Shown here one piece after another: positions 13,036 to 24,622 of a stretch of DNA of 64,000 nucleotides. Positions within the stretch are counted from its first letter, which is position 1; each line of letters opens with the position of its first letter. The position numbers and the translations under genes were made by a program. Where the stretch lies: contig BLAL01000027.1 of assembly GCA_015698045.1 (NCBI GenBank), forward strand, positions 374,501-438,500, read 5' to 3'. The notes beneath the pieces were generated by a model. It did not search any database, was not told the origin of the DNA, and saw nothing but the letters and a program-made list of their open reading frames with translations. The DNA is from Rhizophagus clarus (taxonomy: Eukaryota > Glomeromycota > Glomeromycetes > Glomerales > Glomeraceae).

Positions 13036-14124
13036 ACTATATATTATTAGAGGCATAATAATTTTCATGTCGGTAATTTTGAATTTAATTATTTGTGACA
13101 TAGATAAATTACACATCCAATATTCTTTCAAGAATAGTGAGAATAATTTGTTTTGTTTATTATATTTTTTCAACTCTATTAATATAATCTAGTCAAAAAG
13201 AAAAAAAAAAAATCAAAAAAATAATAAATAGTAATAAATAAAATAAAATAAAATAAAAATCAATAAAAAATAGCCTATTTTTTTTTATCCTAGAAACTTT
13301 TTTTTCTTTGTGACTTCGCCTTGGTAATAAGCCATTGGCAGTACCCCAAGTGTTCTCAACAGAATATTTGATCATGTCCGGAAGCTAGCTAGTATTCTAC
13401 GCAAGATTATTCTTTCGCATAGATTTTGATGATTATTAAAATTTTCTCTCACGTTCAAAGCTCCGTTGAACCGATAATAAAAATTCCGACGTTCGGTATA
13501 CTACTTTCTGTTGTATTGGTTAACGCGTAAGCGCGAAAGAAATTTGCCTTTCTATACTTCAAGGAATCAATCGCGATCTGTGAAAAAGAGTTGGTAAAAG
13601 AACAATCATCTATGACCAAAGACCACTCCAACATTTTATGTTCACGCGACTTTGATGATAATATGTAAAATTTTTTAATGAAAGTTGAAATTTCATGTCA
13701 TTGTTTTACATTTATCTCGCTTATCATTATTAATACTTAAATATATACTATAACTAATAAACAATTTTGTGAAAATTGCAGCTAATTTATCCTTAAACAG
13801 ATATAAATACTGTTCTCCTTCATCTTATAATAATAAATATCTAAAAAATTTTTTACACTTTTTACAAATAATTTTTTTTTTTTCTTTCTCAACTAGAACG
13901 TTCCATAATTGTATTATATTTTCGTAGAAATACAGCATTAACCTTTGTTGTAATATAAATTTGAAAACTTCATTATGATACTTTGAAACATCAATATTAA
14001 AATCTATTTTCTATATCAATAATTAAATGTTAAAAAAAAAAAAATAAAATAAAAAAAAAAAATATTACCTATATTTGAACCGCATTTTATAAATATGAAT
14101 TTCATATCTTACCTATTGGACCAG
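13036..14124. other. Intergenic, no gene seen
   Basis: Holds the 3' region of the wall protein and the 3' region of the convergent F-box gene. The stretch 13,300-13,650 is less AT-rich (about 40% GC) than its surroundings but shows no sustained frame; it may be an old repeat. Confidence 0.5.
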
Positions 14125-16185
14125 TTATTCCCATTTAACATTGAATTCTAGATTTGGAGCAGAATCAGGGGACATATCAAATTCTTTAATTACCATTTTC
14201 TTTTCTTTACTATATTTCTCGATTAATCCTCTATAGACAACCCTATCCAGATGGTGATCTCCATGAAAATTAAGGCGAAATTGCTTTAACTCCACTTTGC
14301 AATTATCAAAAAATCCTATCAATGAACTATCCGACAATACCATATGAATAAATTCCAAAGTACTTAAGCTTTTAGGTAAAATCTTTGCCATTTCAACAGT
14401 AAATCCGAAATTTATCAAACGACATGATCTCGTTAAAGATAGCTTTTTCATATTTATACATTTCTTTAAGATTGAGAATAAAGGTGGGATATCTTGTTTT
14501 TCGATAATAAACGTGCTGAAACTAGAAAGATTCTTATTACAATTCTCTAATATACCTTTAAGCAATTTGTGATTATTTTCACCTTCGTATTTGATGCTAA
14601 GTACGTTCAAATTCGACACCATGTTATGGTTGTTCATAATTTTAATAAAAGGATTAATACTATTTGAGATTCTTAGTCCATCCGAATAATCAATGAAATC
14701 AAGTTTCAAAGTCTTCAAATTTGGGAAAGACGCATGATTAAAAATTCTTAGATGACGTAATCTCATATTTACTTGAACCAAAGATAAGTTTTCCAACTGC
14801 GTGCATTTTAACAATGATTCAAACCCGGGGTCATTTCCAATATTTGCATTCGTTAATTTGAGTTTCTTTAACGTATTCGCCTGAGATTCCAAACAGGAAA
14901 TAACTCCAGATATATTACCTAATTTATCAATGATATATCCCAAACTATCTCCCTTGATTCTTACTTGTTCAAGTTGTTTTTGTGATTTAATAAATTTTAT
15001 CAATGGTTCTTGAAGATCATTGAGATTAAAATCATTAACTCCAAGAATTTTCACGTTTTTAGAAAGTAATGCTAAAGATGAAAGGACGTGATTTTTATAG
15101 GTGCATCCACTAAGTTCAACATTTCTCAATTTTTTAAACGTCATTTTTTTCTTTTCATAAGCAATAGCACACAAGCTTATAAAGAACATATCAAGTCTCG
15201 TGATGAACTGTTCAACAACTTTTTCATCAAAGCCATAATTGTAATGAAAAATGGAAGTTGGTGGTTCTCGTTCGGAAGATTCTCCAAATAAATCATTTTC
15301 ATCTAAATGAAGAATAATCTTTTCAATTATAGCACCTCTTTTTACTATAATTCTCATGATTGTAAAAACAAACCCAAAAACTTGTTCTATTTCTGGAACA
15401 TCTGGTAAAGGAATATTGATATCTAAATTAAGTGATCCTATTTCAAAATCATTATGAATATTTTCCTTTCCTTTCCCTTTTTCTAAATTATTTTTGTTTG
15501 AGGAAGTAGCTTCTTTATTGTTTAATTTACTTTCCTTATTTTTAACATATTTCAAAACAAGGAGGAAAATATTATGAAAATCAATATGCGTAATAAAGGA
15601 AGGGTAATCAAAAGAAATATCTACTGGCAGAGAACAATCGTCATCATCATCATCCGTATCATAATACTCATCACTATCCTCATAATCTTCGTCATAATCG
15701 TCTTCATCGTCCTCGTCATAATCGTAATATTCATCATCGTATTCGTCAAAATCCAGCTCATCATTGTCATCGCTGTCTTCATTATCATCATCATCGTGAT
15801 CCTTATGATCATCATGAATATCAATATTTCCAACAATTTTTTTAATATCATCCTTATTCTTCTCTTTTTCTTTTTCATTATCCTCGACCTTGACTTCAAT
15901 TTCTTGTTCTGTTTTCTCATCATGAGAATCTTTCATAATTTTGTCATAATTCTCACGTATAAATCTTTTCATAAATTCTTTATCCTTTACGATGAACTTC
16001 AAAAGAAGAGGGACAATCTTGGTATGATTTTTTAAATCAACATCACCACGAAAAGGATTCCTCCAAAGATATTTTATACCGTTGCGACACCAGTTACGAT
16101 TTACTAATATAATAGAATATAATGTTTTGATGTCGTTAATATTAATAAAGATTTCTTGTAAAATTTCGTTTGGAAAAGACGCCAT
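14125..16185 (-). CDS. F-box protein with leucine-rich repeats, 686 aa
   Basis: A single exon. Residues 1-45 form an F-box: MASFPNEILQEIF, then LVNRNWCRNGIKYLWRNPF, the usual fungal F-box ending in W-x-x-P. A very acidic Asp/Glu/Tyr-rich insert occupies about 115-190. From about 340 to the end, repeated L-x-x-L-x-L patterns (LRNVELSGC, LKKLKLTNAN, LENLSLVQVN, LKTLKLDFID, MKKLSLTRSC) indicate leucine-rich repeats. F-box proteins bind Skp1 in SCF ubiquitin ligases and use the repeats to hold a substrate. AMF genomes carry large families of this type. The substrate is unknown. Start and stop are clean, and a T-rich tract lies directly upstream on the minus strand. Confidence 0.9.
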   Translation of the reverse strand: MASFPNEILQEIFININDIKTLYSIILVNRNWCRNGIKYLWRNPFRGDVDLKNHTKIVPLLLKFIVKDKEFMKRFIRENYDKIMKDSHDEKTEQEIEVKVEDNEKEKEKNKDDIKKIVGNIDIHDDHKDHDDDDNEDSDDNDELDFDEYDDEYYDYDEDDEDDYDEDYEDSDEYYDTDDDDDDCSLPVDISFDYPSFITHIDFHNIFLLVLKYVKNKESKLNNKEATSSNKNNLEKGKGKENIHNDFEIGSLNLDINIPLPDVPEIEQVFGFVFTIMRIIVKRGAIIEKIILHLDENDLFGESSEREPPTSIFHYNYGFDEKVVEQFITRLDMFFISLCAIAYEKKKMTFKKLRNVELSGCTYKNHVLSSLALLSKNVKILGVNDFNLNDLQEPLIKFIKSQKQLEQVRIKGDSLGYIIDKLGNISGVISCLESQANTLKKLKLTNANIGNDPGFESLLKCTQLENLSLVQVNMRLRHLRIFNHASFPNLKTLKLDFIDYSDGLRISNSINPFIKIMNNHNMVSNLNVLSIKYEGENNHKLLKGILENCNKNLSSFSTFIIEKQDIPPLFSILKKCINMKKLSLTRSCRLINFGFTVEMAKILPKSLSTLEFIHMVLSDSSLIGFFDNCKVELKQFRLNFHGDHHLDRVVYRGLIEKYSKEKKMVIKEFDMSPDSAPNLEFNVKWE

Positions 16186-17634
16186 TTTTTTTTTTGCTTT
16201 TTTTTTTTTAAAAAAAAAAAAAATTAAAAAAAAAGAAAAATAAATTCAAAAGAAATTAGGGAAGGAAAGGAAACAGAGAATTTTCGATTGATTGTGATCT
16301 TTATATGTAGAAAAAATTCACATGCTCGAGGCTTATTAACACATTTTGAGCATATTATTTTACTATAAATGTTATGTAAACACGCCACCGATTATTCGAT
16401 TTATTGCTTGTACTCATGTGAATTTTGTTATTCGAGTAATATTAAAATGATGAATTACTTCATGAAGGTATGATCTGCTGGGTTGGGGTTTAAATTTATT
16501 GTTTCATAGGCATGATTTATTTTTTAAAAAAAAACTTAATACTTAAAAATATGATTTATGATTGATTTTATTAAAAGCTTATATAAGATCTAATTATTTA
16601 AACAAAAAAAAAATAATATTTTCAAACTTTCATACCAGCAATAAATAAATAAATTTTAACTAAGTTTTTCTTCAATACTTCTTCCAACTCATCTTAAAGC
16701 AAATTTCATGCAAAGTTATTACGTATAACTGTTAAATATTAATCAAGAAAAAATAAATATTATGTTTTGAATATCCGTAAAGTATCTATTTTTAAAATTT
16801 GAAAAAAAAAAAAGATACCTTAAGCTTGTCTTGAGATGTAAAAGAAGCATCGTCAATTATTAATTAATAATATTAAGACATAGACAATAACCTTCAATTT
16901 CTTCGTTTTCATTTGTTCGTCCCTGAAGTCATTAGAAGAATAATTACTACTAATGTTGAATGCTGAATAATCTCTAATATTTACACTTCTCCTTGTTCGT
17001 CCCAATAACTTACACTTTCATATCATCCGTAATTCAAAAATTGTGCGTCAGATGTATAATCAAAGGTAAGAATTAAAATTTGAAATTTATGCAGCTTTTT
17101 ATATTAATTTGCATTTCGATAATGTTTGTCATACAATTGACACAAAAAAAATCGAAATCACGTGATAAATAATATCATTTTCAATTTTAATTCTTTAGTC
17201 TGTAATAAAATGTGAGATGAAAATAATAAAGAATCTGATACCAAAGAAAAGAAAATAAAAGGAACAAATTGTTATATAAATTAATAAGTGTGATTTACAT
17301 CGTGCCAATTTTTAATTTTTTTTTTTTTTCATTTTCCAAGAATGAAAATAACAAATTCCAAATGGAAATTTATTTTGACAATGAGACGGTTGGGGTCATA
17401 TTTGTACATTTTTAAATACTCAACTGATTACTGGGAACTCATTTAATTGTTAAACTAGCTATTTATACTCTAAATCTGACAACGTATAGACCTTAACGGA
17501 ATAGATAATTCTATTACCTCAATTTATATTTATATCGCTTAGTTCTGTCACCTTTTTTCTTTGAATATTTTTATTTTTTAACAAAAATACCAAACGAAAA
17601 TATTAACTCCTTAAAAATACCTTCATCCCCTTCA
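16186..17634. other. Intergenic, no gene seen
   Basis: Divergent spacer between the F-box gene and a plus-strand gene, presumably holding both promoters. Only short frames and A/T homopolymers are visible. Confidence 0.6.
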
Positions 17635-18141
17635 ATGCACTCGAAAAGTAACTCCGTGTCAACCTTAGGTACTGAAGATTCACATGAAATAAATATCGAA
17701 AGTGAAATTCAATTATTATTAACTTCACCTAAACCAATTCATAATAATAAATCAAGTTTCGAAGAAATTTACTATAATAATTTCTCAAATAATTCCGGAA
17801 TTTATTATCTTCATATTATAAATAATTCAAATTCTTCTTCTTCAACAGAAAGAGACAAGGTAACAAAGAAAAGGAGATGTAGGAAGATCAAATATTTTTG
17901 GAATTGGTTAATTGATTCTCAGCATCCAAAGAGAAAATTTCCCCTTATTATATTAATTATTTTGGCAATAATTTTGTCGATATGTAAGTTAATATAGTAA
18001 TTTACTCTGTTTTTATAAATAGCATTAATGTTAATATCTTTTTATAAAGTTGCAATTAAGGGATTTCGCGATTCACCAACATATATTCTAGCAGCCATAA
18101 TCATAATTCTCCCATCTTTACTTTATCTTTGCAAATCATAA
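17635..18141 (+). CDS. Small two-TM hypothetical protein, 2 exons
   Basis: Exons 17635-17983 and 18050-18141 join in frame to 146 aa (intron gtaagt...aaag, 66 bp). The first 85 residues are Ser/Asn-rich and polar. A basic patch (KKRRCRKIKYFW, then HPKRK) precedes one hydrophobic helix (FPLIILIILAIILSI). The second exon supplies a short loop and a second helix (YILAAIIIILPSLLYL). This suggests a cytosolic N-terminus and a two-helix membrane anchor. The splice turns an abrupt stop into a second full membrane helix, which supports the model. I recognise no family. Confidence 0.65.
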
Positions 18142-18987
18142 TGAAAAAATTTCCTAAGTAAGTTAACTTATATATACGAAATTATAAAAAACTATCGCAT
18201 AATTAGAAAGGAGTATAGTAATATTCATTTTCGAGAGATTTTCGTCAAATGTAACGTGTAACGCGTAATGCCTTTCTTTACCTTAGTTGTAATTGATTCT
18301 ATTTTATGTTTTTTTCTTTTAATGAGAATCACATGTTACAGTTGTTACACTTCACATAGATTTAGTATCAGTTTTAAATGTTATATACTAACGTAAAATA
18401 GAAATAAAATTAAAATTTAATAATCAATGATAATGATAATGGTGGTACATTTAGTACTACCGGCAGTCAACAAAGAGTAAATGCGCTTCCATAAATGTAT
18501 GTTAAGTCGAAATTAAGTCGAAAATTCCAAATATTATTAATTACTAAGAACCCAGCAAAAGGAGTTTTTTTTTTTTTTTAATTAAGATTTTTTAATCTTA
18601 TTTTTTAAGAAATTGAAAAGATCTTCTTTATGAAACATTGATTTTCTTTTTTAAGGGGTAAGTTATGATCACAAACATAATGAACTTTCACGAGGGATGT
18701 AAAATTCAAAATGAGGATTTCATTTTATTTTAATGAAATAAATATCAATTTGTTAGATACTGCGGTTTGTCATGATTTTAAAAAAAGAGATAAAATAAAA
18801 TAAATATTCATTTTTTTATATTCAAACCATTGAATTTCTCGATTAGAAAAAAAAAAAAAAAAGTTTCGTTCGATATCAATATGCCGAAACTTTTGTTTTA
18901 ATTAATAATCATTTCATTCTCCCATCTTTCAATTATTTTAATTTTTTTTTTTTAATTAACAATAATTGTTAAACTCTCATTAACAAC
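18142..18987. other. Intergenic, no gene seen
   Basis: AT-rich; no coding signal. The final 50 bases are a T-rich leader before the next ATG. Confidence 0.6.
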
Positions 18988-21900
18988 ATGTACTATCAAG
19001 AAAGTGCTACTTCAATAGAGAATGATACGATTATTACGGAATCAAAAGATGATTCTCTCACTCCTTCTTTAACAAGAGATTCAGTCATTACCTACACTAC
19101 TGATCTTGAAGACAGTAGTGTATTATCATCGGGGACTGACTTAGATCATGATACTGTAGAAACAATGGCAAAAAGGAAAAGTTCCGTAATACAACAACAA
19201 AAACAACAAAATGTTATTCCTTTTTATAGCAGAAGAAGGTTTTGGGCTATTTGTATAGCTTTTTCAGTTATTCTCTCCGCTATATTTATTCCTCTTTTAT
19301 TCTTGGTCATAATCCCGAACGTAGCTCAAAACTCTGTTAATAAATCAACAATGGATTTTGACGCTATAAACATTACAAATCCAACAAATGATAGTTTCAC
19401 CGTTAGTATGTCGGGAGCAACTGGTGGAACTGGTCCATTTAGTGCCAAAATAACGTTTAATGGACCTGTGCAAATTGTATATAAAGGTTCTGTTCTTGGA
19501 ACCGTTGACTTAAATCCTATCCTAGTTTCTCATGGAAAAGGTTCTTTAGGAGGAGCATCAAATTTTACCATTGGTGATTACCAAACTTTTAATGAATTTT
19601 CATCACAATTAGTTAAAGAAGAATTTTTTGAATGGACCCTACAAGGAAGTGCAAATGTAAGAACTTTAGGAATTAACATAAATAATTTAAATTTAGATAA
19701 GACAATTAAAATTCCCGGCAGTAATAATTTTGACACAACATTATTAGATTTAAAATTAACTGAAAATCCGGATAAAACGTATTCCCTAGAAGCACTAACA
19801 AATGTATATAATCCTTCACCTATTGGCATTGAAATTGGAGATATGACCACACAACTTAAATATGGTCAAACTTTAATATCTACCGTAACAGCTAAAAATG
19901 TCTTTATTGGTGCTAAAAATAATTATATAACCTTGACAGGGATTACAGCGATACCACTATCAGAACAAGATAAATCAAATCTTATAACAGTTATAAATGG
20001 TTATCTTTCAAATACACCAGTTACCACTACAGCTAATATAATATCAGTAGTGCCTAAAAATGGACCAGTATCTTGGTTAAATAATGCTATTCAGGGTCTT
20101 TCGCTATCTGCCGTAGTCGGTAATAATCCTAATCCTCCGAAACTTATAACAAATATTGACCTTGGTGATGGAAACTTGAAATTTACACCTGATGATCCAT
20201 ATTCTCCAACAATTTCTTCGAAAAATGCAGTCGCCGGATACACCTTACCTTTTAATATCAGTTTCAAAATTTTAGAAATAGGACAAAAAATAACCTTAGC
20301 AACACCTGATAACACAGATATTGTTACAGTTGAAAGTCCTGAAGCTCCAGTAATCGATACCAACAGTCAAATATTCCTTAATATTTCAGAGACAAAAATG
20401 CAAGTTCTTGATGCTGGGAAATTCTCTGATTTTCTCTTAAATTTAACAAAGAATAAAGAAGCCGACGTTATTATCCATGGAAAAACAGATATTCTTACTA
20501 ATATTGATGTACTTGGCCAAGTTCCAATTCAAGGACTTCCTTTTAACATAACTACAAAACTTCAAGGTTTCGATCAATTTAATAGTGATGGAAGTCCCCC
20601 TTCTGTTGGAGATCTTACCATTTTATCCGGAACTTCTAGTCAACTATATCTGGGTATCGTGATAATACTTACAAATCCTTCAAAATATTCTACTTCCGTC
20701 GGACAAGTAACTTTTGATTTGTTCTACAAAGAAAATAAAATTGGCACCACTGTTATCCCAGATTTATCTGTTGTTCCCGGACCTAACCCTGTTTATGTTG
20801 TGACTATTTTAGATGATCCAGAAAATAATGATAATACAAAAGACCTTTTCAAATTACTTCTTACCCAACAGTCGGTTACCGTAAATATCAAAGGGAACGA
20901 AAAATCAACTAATATAACTAGTTTAATACCAGCATTCAAAGCCATCGATATTCCATCAACCATACCTCCTCTCAATAAACCATTCCTCCAAAGTGCTAAA
21001 ATCGTGCTTGATGATCAAACTGCGGTTACCAATTATTCAACAGCAGTTGTTGAAATATCAAATCCTTTTGAAACTCCAATTTCGATTTATACTATGAACT
21101 CAACATATAGTTTTAATGGAACTACACTTGGATCACTTGAACAAGATATTCATGATAACCCAATTTTTATTCCTGGCAAGACAGTTTTACCTCGTCAATT
21201 TCCTGTTAAAATGGTAATTGATCCTGTCTTATCATTTACAATGTTAAGAACTTTAGCTTTACAAAATAATTTGGATGTTTCGGTGCTTGATACATTAATC
21301 GCTCTCAGTAATGTTACCGTTCCTGGGGTTGATGTAAATGCAAAACCTACTCAACAGGCCATCGCATCTTTTGATCTTGCAAAATTTGTGACAACTGCAT
21401 TGGCAAATATCCCTCTTACGATTAATACGGAATCTCAAGTTGCCATTGGAGATTATTTTATGACATTGACGTATAAACAAAACATTGTCGCGAGCACTGA
21501 TGAAAGTATCTTAAAGTTGATTCCTGCACTTGCAACACCACTTATAAGCCATATGGTAGATCAAACACAAATGATTTTTGATTCGGTATTTATTCAAAAT
21601 ATCGATGTTGCCTCTTTTGATACTTTAGTTAGTGGTCAGATTTTAAATGTAGGTCCACTTCCTGCTACTATTAGTTTCCCAGATGGTGCAAATGTTTATT
21701 CGGATAATATTTTACTTGGAAAAATACTCACACCTCCTGTAACAACTGATCCTCTTAGTGGTACTGCTAAATTCAATAATGTTAGTAAATTTATCATAAA
21801 TGATATCCCAACATTCGCAAGTTTCTCTGCATATTCTTATGTAGCTGAATCTGTCAACATGGAAATTTCATCTGATAATGTCATGATTACAACATTCGGA

Positions 21901-22404
21901 CTTCCGATAGGTCCAGTTTCAATAAAAAAACAAGTACAAGTCGATGGGCTCAATGGTTTGAAACAATTTACTGTAGGAGGTGTAACTTTGCCATTTACAT
22001 TTACGATCAATGTAAATAATCCCACGCGTGTTGGTATCGAACTTGGTAAAGTCGTTTATAGCCTCTCTATCGAGAGCGAACAAATTGCTACGGTCGTTAG
22101 CAACAGTGTCATTATCAATCCTAAATCCGTAAACGCAGTTACATTTCAAGGAACTCTTAATCTAACAGATCCAGTAATTCTTAAATCTATTGTTTCTAAA
22201 CCTCCACCGCTGCTTACTGCTCAAGGTATTTCAGTTACGCCACCTAAAGCAACTGGTGAAGTAGCATGGTTATCAGAAACTGTTAAAAGTTTCACGTTAA
22301 CCGCTCCTCTTGACCCAAGTATATTATTAAACGGAAAAGGTCCTGCGGCACCTGCCGTTCCCGGCGCTCCCGCCGTTCCCGGTATTCCTGCTACAGCGAC
22401 ATAG
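18988..22404 (+). CDS. DUF3712-family type II membrane protein, 1,138 aa
   Basis: A single long exon. Residues 1-84 are polar and acidic and end in a basic SRRR stop-transfer. One membrane helix follows at about 85-110 (FWAICIAFSVILSAIFIPLL). The remaining thousand residues form a repetitive beta-rich lumenal or external region with many N-x-S/T sites. Recurrent phrases include NPT/NPS, GDL/GDM, P-F-x-I/F and P-x-W-L in the WLNNAIQGLSL and WLSETVKSFTL pair. This organisation fits the fungal DUF3712 family, whose yeast member Tag1 is a vacuolar membrane protein tied to the ending of autophagy. The C-terminus is an Ala-Pro-Val-Gly tail (PAVPGAPAVPG). Orientation and family are well supported; the cellular role is inferred from the yeast relative only. 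Confidence 0.85.
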   Translation: MYYQESATSIENDTIITESKDDSLTPSLTRDSVITYTTDLEDSSVLSSGTDLDHDTVETMAKRKSSVIQQQKQQNVIPFYSRRRFWAICIAFSVILSAIFIPLLFLVIIPNVAQNSVNKSTMDFDAINITNPTNDSFTVSMSGATGGTGPFSAKITFNGPVQIVYKGSVLGTVDLNPILVSHGKGSLGGASNFTIGDYQTFNEFSSQLVKEEFFEWTLQGSANVRTLGININNLNLDKTIKIPGSNNFDTTLLDLKLTENPDKTYSLEALTNVYNPSPIGIEIGDMTTQLKYGQTLISTVTAKNVFIGAKNNYITLTGITAIPLSEQDKSNLITVINGYLSNTPVTTTANIISVVPKNGPVSWLNNAIQGLSLSAVVGNNPNPPKLITNIDLGDGNLKFTPDDPYSPTISSKNAVAGYTLPFNISFKILEIGQKITLATPDNTDIVTVESPEAPVIDTNSQIFLNISETKMQVLDAGKFSDFLLNLTKNKEADVIIHGKTDILTNIDVLGQVPIQGLPFNITTKLQGFDQFNSDGSPPSVGDLTILSGTSSQLYLGIVIILTNPSKYSTSVGQVTFDLFYKENKIGTTVIPDLSVVPGPNPVYVVTILDDPENNDNTKDLFKLLLTQQSVTVNIKGNEKSTNITSLIPAFKAIDIPSTIPPLNKPFLQSAKIVLDDQTAVTNYSTAVVEISNPFETPISIYTMNSTYSFNGTTLGSLEQDIHDNPIFIPGKTVLPRQFPVKMVIDPVLSFTMLRTLALQNNLDVSVLDTLIALSNVTVPGVDVNAKPTQQAIASFDLAKFVTTALANIPLTINTESQVAIGDYFMTLTYKQNIVASTDESILKLIPALATPLISHMVDQTQMIFDSVFIQNIDVASFDTLVSGQILNVGPLPATISFPDGANVYSDNILLGKILTPPVTTDPLSGTAKFNNVSKFIINDIPTFASFSAYSYVAESVNMEISSDNVMITTFGLPIGPVSIKKQVQVDGLNGLKQFTVGGVTLPFTFTINVNNPTRVGIELGKVVYSLSIESEQIATVVSNSVIINPKSVNAVTFQGTLNLTDPVILKSIVSKPPPLLTAQGISVTPPKATGEVAWLSETVKSFTLTAPLDPSILLNGKGPAAPAVPGAPAVPGIPATAT

Positions 22405-22822
22405 GACCATTATTGATATATTCAAAAAATAACAAAAATAATATAATTATATATTTCGAGACGAGATTTAAGAGATCTAAGGGGTCGTCGTTGATGTCTT
22501 TTTTTACTTACAACGAGAATCAGTTTTAATGATTTTCTTTGTCGTTCACAAAAATTTAGGTAGTTAGAATTTATAATCAAAAAATTTAATTTAATTTAGT
22601 TTAATATAATTTAATCATTTTATTTATAATTTTTTTCTTTTCTTTTAATAAAAGTAACAAAGTTACCAAGTCTGTGCAAAAGTCTTAAATGACTTTTTTA
22701 AAAAAAGAATAAAAAGAATCCAAATCTGCGTGTCAATTATCAATTGATAATCTCGATCAAAATTTTTTTTTTACGATTTTCTTTTTTTTTCCGTAGCTTG
22801 TAGCAATATATATCCCTAACAT
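22405..22822. other. Intergenic, no gene seen
   Basis: 3' region of the DUF3712 gene and likely promoter of DPH7; only homopolymers and AT-rich sequence. Confidence 0.6.
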
Positions 22823-24622
22823 ATGCCTAACATTTATGGTATATTATTTCTTTAGTGCTTAATGTATATTATACTTGTTAAAAGCTAACTGTCCCGCTTT
22901 ATTTAAAAGACACGCCTTCACTATGTTCGTTTGATACAGAATACAGTGCAGATTCTGTAGAATTTTGTCCCTTTGAACAATTTTTTCAATATTTGGCATG
23001 TGGTACCTATCAATTATCGGATTCAGATTCCTCAAAACAAGAAACAACACAAATTAACGAGAATAAAGAAAAAGATGAATTTAATAAAGTTGATACTCCA
23101 AAAAAAAGACTCGGAAGATTGTTATTATACAAAGTAAACAAGAATGAAGACGGACATAAAGTAGAATTGTAATTTCATTTTGATATAGTTTTTTTATCCT
23201 TTTTTTAATAAAAATAAGAGAGATTAAAAGCCCTTTTTTTCATTAATATTTACTTACAGACAGGAATTACAAAGAATTGATACGCCAGCGATACTTGACA
23301 TGAAATGGTAAATTATATAATGAATTTTGAAAATAAGTTAATTTATTTAACTCATCTTTTCTTTAAATAGGTCACATCAGCTTATTGATAACAAAAGAAT
23401 TTTAGCTATAGCAGATTCAACAGGAATGATCTCTCTATATAATCTCCTTCAAAATAATGTATTAAGCGTATTTTTCTTCGTACCTCGACTTTTGATTCTT
23501 TTGTATTAATTTTAAAATTTCCTTGTAATTCAAGAATCAATTTGATTTAATTACAAAATATGCAACAAATAATGAGGAAAATTTATGCCTTTCATTAGAC
23601 TGGTCAAATCGAATGGGAGACCTAAAGTGAATATAAAAATTAATTTATCTTATTATAATTATTTTACTTAAAGAATTTTTTTTTTTATTAGCCAAAAAAC
23701 ATCTATTGTCGTGTCTCAAAGTGATGGAAACGTTGTTGTATTATCTGTAGATAATCAATTTGGAATTCATGAGACAAATAAATGGATGGCTCATGATTTT
23801 GAAGCTTGGATAGCTACTTTTAATTATTGGGATACGAATTTAATATATACTGGTTAGTTTTCCTTATCTGAATTATTTTCTTAAATTATAAATTGTTATA
23901 ATAGTCATTTAATTTTATTTTAAATATAATTAGGAGGAGATGATTGTCTTTTTAAAGGATGGGATTTAAGAATAAGCCAATCAACTCCTTTATTTTCCAG
24001 TAAAAAGTATGAAAAATCTTTAAAATTAAGTAAATTAGGTTATATATTTTTAATTGAAAATTCTCTTCAAAAAAAAATAGACATCAAGCTGGAGTATGCA
24101 GCATACAATCTAATCATCATTCAGAACATCATTTGATAACTGGAAGGTAAAATTTTTTTTTAAAGAAATGGGTTATTTTATATATATTCAAAAGATTAAC
24201 ACTTTGATATGATAGTTATGATGAGAACATACTATTATGGGACACGAGATCAATGAAACGACCAATTAATGATCATAATGTTGGAGGAGGCGTATGGAGA
24301 TTAAAATGGCATCCAACAAAAAAAAATTATTTCCTAGCAGCATGCATGCATAATGGATTCCATGTAATTAAAGTTGAAGAAGATATAACTATGAAGACAA
24401 CTAATAGTTTTATGAAGCATGAATCCCTTGCTTATGGAGTTGATTGGGATTATTCTGATCAACGGACTTCATTAATTGCCAGTTGTTCTTTTTATGATCA
24501 TATTATTCATCTTTGGTAATATTCTTATGTTAGTGAAAGTTTATTATTATGTGCCTTGTAAGAAATTTGATTTATTTTTTTTTTTTTTGTTTTTTTTTTG
24601 TAGGGAACCTACTCTGGATTAA
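22823..24622 (+). CDS. DPH7: Diphthine methylesterase DPH7 (WDR85-like), 10 exons
   Basis: Ten GT-AG exons join in frame to 376 aa: 22823-22838, 22910-23168, 23260-23307, 23371-23467, 23535-23626, 23692-23852, 23934-24006, 24081-24146, 24216-24515, 24604-24622. The product is a WD40 propeller with DPH7 hallmarks in order: DTEYSADSVEFCPF, LACGTYQL, LSLDWS, WMAHDFEAWIATFNYW, YTGGDD, HQAGVCSIQS, TGSYDENILLWDTR, GGGVWRLKWHP, AACMHNGF, SLAYGVDWD, and SCSFYDHIIHLW near the end. DPH7 hydrolyses the methyl ester of methylated diphthine on elongation factor 2, the step before amidation to diphthamide; it acts in the cytosol. Least certain are the tiny first exon and the exon 4 donor, where 23,458 is an equally in-frame alternative. 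Only exon 9 is visible as a long ORF, so naive gene finding would truncate it. Confidence 0.9.
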
